Origin: Mollicutes bacterium
GTDB lineage: Bacteria; Bacillota_I; Bacilli_A; RF39; UBA660
DNA: 5,562 nt
NCBI GenBank assembly: GCA_012838395.1
Contig: DUPI01000047.1
Coordinates: 1 to 5,562, forward strand
Direction: 5' to 3'
Below the pieces are notes generated by a model. That model made no database searches, was not told the DNA's origin, and saw only the letters and a list, made by a program, of their open reading frames with translations. The position numbers were made by a program, and so were the translations under genes. This document shows positions 1-5,422 of the stretch, one piece after another. Position 1 is the first letter of the stretch. Every line of letters begins with the position of its first letter.

Positions 1-22
1 CTATTATACAATATATTTTATA

Positions 23-487
23 TTATTCAGCAATAAATCTTCCACAACTTGCACATATTTCGCTATTACAGTCATACACGCAGTCATCAGTCTCAAATTC
101 ATCGTCATGTATATTCAAAACATTATTTATATATTCTTCTAATTTAGTTATTGTATAACATGATATAGCATGTTTCATATTTTCAGAATCAATGGCAGCT
201 TGTTCTTTATCAACCCCTAAAATATCAATCATAAATTTTTTCAAAACATTATCTCTTCTAATAATATCCTTGGCATGGCGTTTACCTTTACTTGTCATCT
301 TGATTAAACCTTGATTTTCATAAATAATTAATTTTAAGTCTCTTAAGTTTTTAAGTGCTCGAACAACACTAGGTTTACTATAGTTTAAATAATCAGCAAT
401 TTTAGTTACTTTTACTTCACCTTTTAAAGATATTAAATAAATGGCTTTTAAATAATCAGTTTGGGAAGCTGTTAAATTATTCATCAT
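23..487 (-). CDS. DtxR/MntR-family transcriptional regulator with Cys-rich tail, last gene of the suf operon
   Basis: A 154-aa protein built like the short MntR type of DtxR-family repressor, without a C-terminal SH3/FeoA-like domain. Residues about 5-65 form the winged helix-turn-helix, with the recognition-helix start S37-K-P39-S-V. Residues about 70-125 match the dimerisation and metal-binding region. By hand alignment to B. subtilis MntR, D11, E102 and H106 are kept, but E11 is K14, H77 is D79 and E102 (MntR numbering) is K105, so the classical Mn/Fe site looks broken. The tail (136-148) has C136, C140, C145 and C148, and C110 lies earlier. The ATG overlaps the sufB stop as ATGA, 8 nt after GGAAGGG; a second ATG follows directly and could also be used. 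Family membership is clear. Control of the suf operon through the upstream palindromes and sensing of an Fe-S cluster or metal by the tail are inferences. It may instead bind another metal. Confidence 0.85.
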   Translation of the reverse strand: MMNNLTASQTDYLKAIYLISLKGEVKVTKIADYLNYSKPSVVRALKNLRDLKLIIYENQGLIKMTSKGKRHAKDIIRRDNVLKKFMIDILGVDKEQAAIDSENMKHAISCYTITKLEEYINNVLNIHDDEFETDDCVYDCNSEICASCGRFIAE

Positions 488-1872
488 CCAACCGACCCTT
501 CCATTTCCATTTTTAATAGTTGATTTAATTCAACAGCATACTCCATTGGTAATTCTCTTGTAAATGGTTCAATAAATCCCATAACAATCATCTCATTAGC
601 TTCACTTTCTGTAAGCCCTCGACTCATTATATAATATAAGAGTTCTTCTGATATTTTTGATACCTTTGCTTCATGTTCTAAAGTTGAAGTTCCATTTTTT
701 ATAACATTAAGTGGTATTGTATCTGATTTAGATTGTGCATCTAATATTAATGTATCACATTGAACATGTGTTTTAGCATTTGTTGCTTCTGGGCTGTGAT
801 ACACAACACCTCGATAAATAGAATTACCACCATTTTTAGAAATTGATTTAGATATTATATTTGAAGAAGTATTAGGTGCTAGATGGATCATTTTTGCTCC
901 AGCATCTTGTATTTGATTAGCACCTGATACGGCAATTGAAATAGTTGTTCCAACTGATCCCTCACCTTTTAAGATAACAGCTGGATATTTCATGTTAACT
1001 TTTGATCCTAAATTACCATCAATCCATTCCATAATAGCATTTTCTTCACAAGTAGCACGTTTAGTTACTAAATTATAAACATTGTTTGACCAGTTTTGAA
1101 TAGCGGTATATCTACATCTTCCACCCTTTTTAACATATATTTCGACAACTGCTGCATGCAATGAGTTATTAGAGTAGATGGGGGCGGTACAACCTTCGAC
1201 ATAAGTTAAATCAGCGCCTTCATCTACAACAATTAAGGTTCTTTCAAATTGACCCATTTTATCTGAATTAATTCGAAAATATGATTGTAAGGGTTTATCT
1301 AATTTAACTCCTTTTGGAACGTATATAAACGATCCTCCAGAGAAAACAGCACTGTTAAGGGCAGCGTACTTATTATCGTTACTTGATACAAGTTGTCCAA
1401 AATACTCTTTAAATAAATCAGGATATTGTTTAATCGCACTGTCTGTATCTAAAAAGATTACTCCCTTTTCTTTTAACTCTTTTTCTATATTGTGATAAAC
1501 TACTTCTGATTCATATTGAGTAGCAACACCTGATAAATGCTTGTTCTCTGCCTCAATTATACCAATTTTATCAAAGGTATTTTTAATTGTTTCAGGAACT
1601 TTATCCCAATTTTGTTCAACATTAGAACTAGGCTTTAAATAATAATAAATATCATCTAAATCTATATCATTTAAATCCACACCCCACTTAGGGTTAGGTA
1701 TTTCCAAAAAATGTTTATAAGCAGTAAGACGGTAATCCAGTAACCATTCTGGTTCGTTTTTTAACTTAGAGATTTGACGAACAACATCTTCGGTTAATCC
1801 CTTTTCTAGCTTTAAAACACCAATATTGCCGTCGTTAAAACCATATTTATAATCTTTATTCACACTTATCAC
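484..1872 (-). CDS. sufB: Fe-S cluster assembly scaffold protein SufB
   Basis: SufB of the SufBC2D complex, the cytoplasmic scaffold on which Fe-S clusters are built. At 462 aa it has the length usual in Gram-positive bacteria and aligns end to end with B. subtilis SufB as I remember it. Recognisable blocks include YKYGF (8-12), the region around NSAVFSGGSFIYVPKG (173-188), GQFERTL (207-213), YVEGCTAP (224-231), QNWSNNVYNLVTKR (259-272), DAGAKMIHLAPNTSS (323-337) and the C-terminal MSRGL...MGFIEPFT. C372 in QCDTL corresponds to E. coli Cys405, and E399-H400-E401 to E. coli Glu432-His433-Glu434, residues implicated in sulfur transfer and cluster building. The start is GTG, overlapping the sufU end by 17 nt; the GAAGTGAT sequence just upstream has its GAAG part 6 nt from this GTG, which favours it over the next GTG three codons later. 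The gene ends in TGA inside the regulator's start codon. Confidence 0.97.
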   Translation of the reverse strand: MISVNKDYKYGFNDGNIGVLKLEKGLTEDVVRQISKLKNEPEWLLDYRLTAYKHFLEIPNPKWGVDLNDIDLDDIYYYLKPSSNVEQNWDKVPETIKNTFDKIGIIEAENKHLSGVATQYESEVVYHNIEKELKEKGVIFLDTDSAIKQYPDLFKEYFGQLVSSNDNKYAALNSAVFSGGSFIYVPKGVKLDKPLQSYFRINSDKMGQFERTLIVVDEGADLTYVEGCTAPIYSNNSLHAAVVEIYVKKGGRCRYTAIQNWSNNVYNLVTKRATCEENAIMEWIDGNLGSKVNMKYPAVILKGEGSVGTTISIAVSGANQIQDAGAKMIHLAPNTSSNIISKSISKNGGNSIYRGVVYHSPEATNAKTHVQCDTLILDAQSKSDTIPLNVIKNGTSTLEHEAKVSKISEELLYYIMSRGLTESEANEMIVMGFIEPFTRELPMEYAVELNQLLKMEMEGSVG

Positions 1873-2296
1873 TCATCACTTCTACAAAAGCCTTATAACC
1901 AAGTGTAGCACACTTAATTCTTGGTGGAACAATAACAATTCCTTTTAAACTAATAGCATCACCTAATAATTCTTGGTTATAATCTGAACCTGTAACCATA
2001 TTATTAAAATTATCAATAATTGCTTTTATTTGATTTTTATTTTTTCCAATTAATAATTCACTCATCATTGATACACTTGAACAACAAATTGAGCAACCAC
2101 TTACTTTATAGGTTATATCTTTAACTATATCGTTTTCTTCATCATAAAGAACATATAGTGTTAATTCATCCCCACATGAAGGATTTTTTAAATAAGTGCT
2201 TTTATAATCATCATTGGATTTTTTAATATTGCGAGGATTTTTTACATGATCCATTATTATTTCACGGTGAATTTGTTCTTCATCAAAATAAGACAT
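1856..2296 (-). CDS. sufU: Zinc-dependent sulfurtransferase SufU
   Basis: A 146-aa IscU-like fold protein of the SufU type. It accepts persulfide sulfur from SufS and passes it towards SufBCD. The zinc ligands of the B. subtilis protein are all present: C41 and D43 in NPSCGDE, C68 in GCSIC, and C129 in PPRIKCATL; R126 matches the conserved arginine near the last cysteine. The N-terminal MDH.KNPRN motif (15-23) is typical. Two extra cysteines, C71 and C72, sit where B. subtilis SufU has Ser-Met, and C145 lies near the end. The start is the ATG at 2296, not the GTG at 2308: AGGTGAT (2304-2310) is placed 8 nt before the ATG, and the GTG is part of that Shine-Dalgarno sequence. The gene overlaps the end of sufS by 14 nt and sufB by 17 nt, as expected for translational coupling. 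SufU, not IscU, is supported by the neighbours and the GD-containing insertion around 103-116. Confidence 0.95.
   Translation of the reverse strand: MSYFDEEQIHREIIMDHVKNPRNIKKSNDDYKSTYLKNPSCGDELTLYVLYDEENDIVKDITYKVSGCSICCSSVSMMSELLIGKNKNQIKAIIDNFNNMVTGSDYNQELLGDAISLKGIVIVPPRIKCATLGYKAFVEVMSDKCE
1875..1882 (-). promoter_or_regulatory. Ribosome binding site deciding the sufB GTG start
   Basis: GAAGTGAT on the minus strand, inside the end of sufU, matches the extended anti-Shine-Dalgarno complement with one mismatch. Its GAAG part ends 6 nt before the GTG at 1872 and 15 nt before the alternative GTG at 1863, so the first GTG is favoured. There is no in-frame ATG near by. Confidence 0.55.
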
Positions 2297-3485
2297 CGAT
2301 GTAATCACCTGCTTTCTTTAAAACTTCTACTAATTTGTCACATTCTTCAAAAGTATTATAAAATGCTAAGCTAACTCTCACAGTAGCCACAACATTTAAG
2401 GCAGTCATATAAGGTTCGGCACAATGATGTCCGGCTCTTACAATTATTTTTTCTTTATCAAGCAGACTCGCCACATCATGAGCATGAATATTTTTTATAT
2501 TAAAGGTTACTAAATTAGAATCAACAATATTTTTATTATATATTTCGATATCATTAATTTCTTCTAATAATTTTGATACTAAATAACTTCTTAATTCTGT
2601 AACATAGTTATTTATCTTTTCTATTCCTATATTATTAATATAATCTATAGCAACACCAAGTCCAAGGACCTCTGGTATCATCATAGTTCCAGCTTCAAAT
2701 TTATATGGGGCCTCTTTATAAGTTGTTTTTTCAATACTTACAGTGTCAATCATTTCACCACCAAAAACTATTGGTGGCATTTTTTTTAATAATTCTTGTT
2801 TACCAAAAAGAACACCAACACCCATTGGGCCATACATTTTATGACCAGAAAAAGCATAAAAATCAACATCTAAATCATGAACATTAATTTTTTCTTGAAC
2901 AATTCCTTGAGCTCCATCAACAACAAAATAAGCATTAAATTGATGAACAATCTTTGCTAACTCTCGAATGTTATTGATGCCACCCATTACATTTGAAACA
3001 TGATTTAGGGCAACAATTCTAGTTTTATTATTCATAACTTTTAGTAGATCATCAGGTTTAACAATTCCGTCATCACTAACAGGAACGACGACTAATGATG
3101 CTCCCACTTTATTACAAAGTTCTTGCCAAGGAATAAAATTAGCATGGTGTTCCACTACTGAAACAACTATTTCATCACAGTCATTAATAACTAGATTACC
3201 AAAAGATTGAGCGACTAAGTTTAAACTATCTGTTGTTCCTCTTGTAAAAATCACTTCACCTTTAGCACAACCAATAAAGGCTGCAACCTTAGACCTAACT
3301 AATTCATATTTTTCAGTTACTTTATATCCCAAACTATCAACACCACGATTAATATTAACACCAAAATTAGTGTAATAATCAACCATTGAGTCAATAACAA
3401 CTGTTGGTGTTAAGGAAGTTGAGGCATTATTAAAATAAATATAATCCTTATCTAACATTGGAAAATCTTTACGATATTTATTCAT
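2283..3485 (-). CDS. sufS: Cysteine desulfurase SufS
   Basis: A 400-aa PLP-dependent class V aminotransferase-fold enzyme that converts cysteine to alanine and leaves a persulfide on its catalytic cysteine, the sulfur source for Fe-S assembly. Visible residues: H114 in EHHAN over the PLP ring, D190 and Q193 in DGAQ, the PLP lysine K216 in SGHKMYGP, R350, the catalytic C355 in RAGHHCAEP, and R370 in the C-terminal VRVSL block. The short RAGHHC loop is that of group II (SufS) enzymes. H336 in AHDVA stands 19 residues before the catalytic Cys, exactly like B. subtilis SufS His342, which takes over a zinc ligand from SufU; this fits the adjacent sufU. The ATG overlaps the end of sufD by 8 nt, with AGAGG 7 nt upstream. 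The stop is TGA. Length matches the family. Confidence 0.97.
   Translation of the reverse strand: MNKYRKDFPMLDKDYIYFNNASTSLTPTVVIDSMVDYYTNFGVNINRGVDSLGYKVTEKYELVRSKVAAFIGCAKGEVIFTRGTTDSLNLVAQSFGNLVINDCDEIVVSVVEHHANFIPWQELCNKVGASLVVVPVSDDGIVKPDDLLKVMNNKTRIVALNHVSNVMGGINNIRELAKIVHQFNAYFVVDGAQGIVQEKINVHDLDVDFYAFSGHKMYGPMGVGVLFGKQELLKKMPPIVFGGEMIDTVSIEKTTYKEAPYKFEAGTMMIPEVLGLGVAIDYINNIGIEKINNYVTELRSYLVSKLLEEINDIEIYNKNIVDSNLVTFNIKNIHAHDVASLLDKEKIIVRAGHHCAEPYMTALNVVATVRVSLAFYNTFEECDKLVEVLKKAGDYIDVLF
2304..2310 (-). promoter_or_regulatory. Ribosome binding site deciding the sufU ATG start
   Basis: AGGTGAT on the minus strand, inside the end of sufS, lies 8 nt before ATG 2296. The GTG at 2306-2308 that would lengthen SufU by four residues is part of this sequence and has no site of its own, so SufU should begin MSYFDEEQ. 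Confidence 0.75.
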
Positions 3486-4344
3486 GACTAATCCTCTTTT
3501 CTATTTCTCGTGTTAATATTTCTAATAAATCTTCAGGTGCATTTTTTAACAAATTACCAACAGCAATTAATTGATTAGCAAAAATTTTATTAATTCCCCT
3601 ACTTTGCATATAATACATTACCTCATCACTAATACGACCGTATGTTGCAGCGTGACTTCCCATTACATCATGCTCCTCAATTAATAATTGAGGATTAATT
3701 TTAGCATTGCAGTTATCACTTAAAGTTAATACTTTACTTGATTGATAAGCTTCAGATTTAATTGAAGCTTTTTTTATAAAACTTTTAACATCAAATATAC
3801 AATTTGATTGATTATTTATAACCCCATGATTGTTCATAACAGAATGGGTGTAAGGCTTTAAATGATTAATACTTACTAAATATTTTTTTAAAATATCTCT
3901 GTCGGCATAAACCATCAAATTAAAATTAACAGAACTTCCTTCCTCATTTAAATTTATATTATATTCATTAGTTGAATTACTTCCGATTTCTAAACTATAC
4001 GTTTTAAGATTGCTTTTGCTTGATATATCAAAATTAATCTTTTTGTGCATTTCTAATAAATTATTATTAACACTAATGTAGTTAACATTAGTATTTTCTA
4101 AAATATCATAATTTATCTTGAAAAATGTTTTTCCTTCTATTTTATGAATATCGTGATATTCATAAATAGTTACCTCAATATTTTTTGAAATATTAATACT
4201 TACTTTTTTAGTTTCTTCTTTATTATAATTATAAATAAAATGGTACTTACCACTTTTGGTAATATCGATTGAATTAATATTTTCATCAATAATTATGTAA
4301 TTAGGATCATGTTTATTATCTTGTATTATTTTATCTACTTGCAT
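3478..4344 (-). CDS. sufD: Short, divergent Fe-S cluster assembly protein SufD
   Basis: SufBD-family protein of 288 aa, the partner of SufB in the SufBC2D scaffold, probably involved in iron entry and complex stability. The identification rests on the C-terminal block: NAKINPQLLIEEHDVMGSH (213-231) followed by ATYGRISDEVMYYMQSRGI (232-251), matching the SufD pattern of beta-helix end plus helical SufC-binding tail. H231 aligns with E. coli SufD His360; the neighbouring E. coli Cys358 is Gly229 here. The N-terminal two thirds are Asn/Ile/Lys-rich, presumably the beta-helix core, with little motif identity that I can see. Typical SufD proteins are about 400-440 aa, so the N-terminal helical domain is largely missing. 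No frameshift is apparent: the start has its own AGGTGA 4 nt upstream, overlapping the sufC stop. Its place between sufC and sufS is the normal one. Confidence 0.9.
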   Translation of the reverse strand: MQVDKIIQDNKHDPNYIIIDENINSIDITKSGKYHFIYNYNKEETKKVSINISKNIEVTIYEYHDIHKIEGKTFFKINYDILENTNVNYISVNNNLLEMHKKINFDISSKSNLKTYSLEIGSNSTNEYNINLNEEGSSVNFNLMVYADRDILKKYLVSINHLKPYTHSVMNNHGVINNQSNCIFDVKSFIKKASIKSEAYQSSKVLTLSDNCNAKINPQLLIEEHDVMGSHAATYGRISDEVMYYMQSRGINKIFANQLIAVGNLLKNAPEDLLEILTREIEKRISHE

Positions 4345-4353
4345 AATCTCACC

Positions 4354-5109
4354 TTAATTTTCTATAATCCAATCATATCCATCTTGTTCTAGTTTAGAAG
4401 CTAATTCATAATCACCAGTTTTAATAATTTTACCATTGTGAAGAACATGCACATAATCTGGTTTAATATATTCAAGAATTCTTGGATAATGAGTGATAAT
4501 TAAAATGGCTCTATCAGATTTACCTTCATTAAAATATGCGGTAACATTTGAACCTACTGTTTTAATAGCATCAATATCTAATCCTGAATCAATTTCATCT
4601 AAAATGACTAGTTTAGGCTCTAACATTAACATTTGAAAAATTTCATTTTTCTTTTTTTCACCACCACTATATCCTTCATTAACATAACGATTGGAATAAT
4701 CATTAGATATTTTCATAAGCTCTGCTTTCTCTTTAAAGATGCGATAAAAATCTAACAATTTAATTTGATTATTTTTATCTCTCTTGGCATTTATAGCACT
4801 TTTTAAAAACTGAACATTTGATACTCCTGATATTTCACTAGGATACTGCATAGCAAGAAAAACACCTGCACGAGCCCTTTCATCCACTTTCATCTCTAAT
4901 AAGTTTTGATTGTTAAAAACGGCACTTCCATCAGTTACTTCATATTTTGGGTTACCCATAATAACTGATGCTAAAGTTGATTTTCCAGCACCATTAGTTC
5001 CCATAATAACGTGAATTTCACCTTTATTGATGGTTAAATTTACGCCTTTTAAAATATCAACATTATTTACTTTAGCATGTAAATTATCTATATTTAAAAT
5101 CGTTTCCAT
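4354..5109 (-). CDS. sufC: Fe-S cluster assembly ATPase SufC
   Basis: A 251-aa ABC-type ATPase without membrane segments, the energy-supplying subunit of SufBC2D. ATP-driven dimerisation of two SufC subunits reshapes SufB and SufD during cluster building. Motifs in order: Walker A GTNGAGKST (37-45, K43), Q-loop Q88 in AMQYPSEI, signature YSGGEKKK (147-154), Walker B LVILDE (167-172, D171-E172), D-loop SGLD (175-178) and H-loop H207 in ITHYPR. The EGYSGGEKK form of the signature and the MGNPKYEVT segment after Walker A are SufC hallmarks and separate it from transporter ATPases. The start ATG is supported by AAGGAG 7 nt upstream. It is the first gene of the operon, 65 nt from the predicted transcription start, and lies 9 nt from sufD. 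Length is normal. Confidence 0.98.
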   Translation of the reverse strand: METILNIDNLHAKVNNVDILKGVNLTINKGEIHVIMGTNGAGKSTLASVIMGNPKYEVTDGSAVFNNQNLLEMKVDERARAGVFLAMQYPSEISGVSNVQFLKSAINAKRDKNNQIKLLDFYRIFKEKAELMKISNDYSNRYVNEGYSGGEKKKNEIFQMLMLEPKLVILDEIDSGLDIDAIKTVGSNVTAYFNEGKSDRAILIITHYPRILEYIKPDYVHVLHNGKIIKTGDYELASKLEQDGYDWIIEN

Positions 5110-5116
5110 TATACCT

Positions 5117-5122
5117 CTCCTT
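5117..5122 (-). promoter_or_regulatory. Ribosome binding site of sufC
   Basis: AAGGAG followed by AGG, 7 nt before the sufC ATG, the strongest such site in the window. It starts only a few A residues downstream of the 16-bp palindrome at 5127-5142, so a protein or structure on that palindrome could also affect ribosome access. Confidence 0.85.
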
Positions 5123-5126
5123 TTTT

Positions 5127-5142
5127 GTTAGCCTAGACTAAC
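5127..5142 (-). promoter_or_regulatory. Palindrome in the suf leader, candidate DtxR-family operator
   Basis: Minus-strand GTTAGTCTAGGCTAAC reads almost the same on both strands, with only one symmetric pair of positions deviating. The inner 14 bp agree at 12 positions with the DtxR/IdeR-type half-site pattern TTAGGYTARCCTAA as I recall it. It lies about +33 to +48 from the predicted start of transcription, just before the sufC ribosome binding site. As the operon ends with a DtxR-family gene, autoregulation through this site is the natural inference. As RNA it would make only a weak 5-bp hairpin. Confidence 0.6.
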
Positions 5143-5155
5143 TTTTTTGTAAAAA

Positions 5156-5179
5156 TATATAGACTTAAAAGTCTATATA
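5156..5179 (-). promoter_or_regulatory. Inverted repeat over the suf transcription start
   Basis: Two perfect 11-bp arms (TATATAGACTT and AAGTCTATATA) around a 2-nt centre. It begins 1 nt after the -10 box and covers about -5 to +19, an ideal place for a repressor. It shares the TAGACTWA element with the palindrome at 5127-5142, and the two centres are 33 bp apart, close to three helical turns. On the minus strand it is followed at once by TTTTT, so a weak AT-rich terminator or pause hairpin is a possible alternative. Confidence 0.55.
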
Positions 5180-5180
5180 A

Positions 5181-5209
5181 ATTATATATTATTATTTATT
5201 ATTTAGCAA
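5181..5209 (-). promoter_or_regulatory. Sigma-A-type promoter of the suf operon
   Basis: The -35 box TTGCTA (5204-5209) and a perfect -10 box TATAAT (5181-5186) are separated by exactly 17 nt. The expected start of transcription is near 5174, giving a leader of about 65 nt before sufC. It lies after the tRNA-Arg terminator, so the operon has its own promoter. The AT-rich surroundings offer other possible -10 boxes. Confidence 0.7.
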
Positions 5210-5253
5210 GAAAAAAATGCATCTAATTACACAATATACTAATTAAATTGTTT

Positions 5254-5279
5254 AAAATAAAAAACCCTTTAATAGGGTT
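5254..5279 (-). terminator. Rho-independent terminator of tRNA-Arg
   Basis: Minus-strand AACCCT, a 5-nt loop ATTAA, and AGGGTT run straight into a T-rich tract. It starts 13 nt after the tRNA CCA end. The plus strand has no T tract after the stem, so the terminator acts in one direction. It separates the tRNA from the suf operon. Confidence 0.85.
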
Positions 5280-5292
5280 GACATTTCATAAA

Positions 5293-5369
<77 letters not shown>

Positions 5370-5392
5370 AATATGTTCAAATAGAACATATT
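5370..5392 (-). repeat. Palindrome abutting the tRNA-Arg 5' end
   Basis: Two perfect 9-bp arms (AATATGTTC and GAACATATT) around TATTT; the second arm ends exactly one base before the tRNA. It spans the predicted transcription start. In a longer transcript it would form a hairpin next to the RNase P cleavage site; as DNA it could be a protein site. It has no T tract and is not a terminator. Confidence 0.6.
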
Positions 5393-5393
5393 A

Positions 5394-5422
5394 AGTATAC
5401 AACAAACTGTTTAATTATTCAA
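5394..5422 (-). promoter_or_regulatory. Promoter of tRNA-Arg
   Basis: TTGAAT (5417-5422) and TATACT (5394-5399) with exactly 17 nt between them, so transcription should start near 5387, about 18 nt before the mature tRNA. The -35 box overlaps the stop codon of the upstream gene. Cotranscription from that gene is also possible, since no terminator lies between them. Confidence 0.6.

Noticed and set aside
2296..2308. GTG 2308 as the sufU start
   Set aside because: This GTG is part of the AGGTGAT ribosome binding site for ATG 2296, and the four added residues have no counterpart in B. subtilis SufU.
2705..2887. A 60-codon plus-strand open frame inside sufS
   Set aside because: It lies antisense to the conserved SufS core that includes the PLP lysine region, has no ribosome binding site that I can see and a His/Gln/Phe-rich composition typical of a shadow frame.
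3674..3694. A 10-bp-arm palindrome within sufD
   Set aside because: It falls on the codons of the conserved SufD block around LLIEE; AT-rich codon choice explains it, and it has no T tract or promoter next to it.
5110..5180. Riboswitch or T-box in the suf leader
   Set aside because: The leader is only about 65 nt and AT-rich, with no T-box motif or multi-stem structure visible.
5370..5392. Possible LexA (SOS) box because of GTTC and GAAC arms
   Set aside because: The Bacillota LexA box has GAAC before GTTC with a 4-nt gap; here the order is reversed and the gap is 5 nt.
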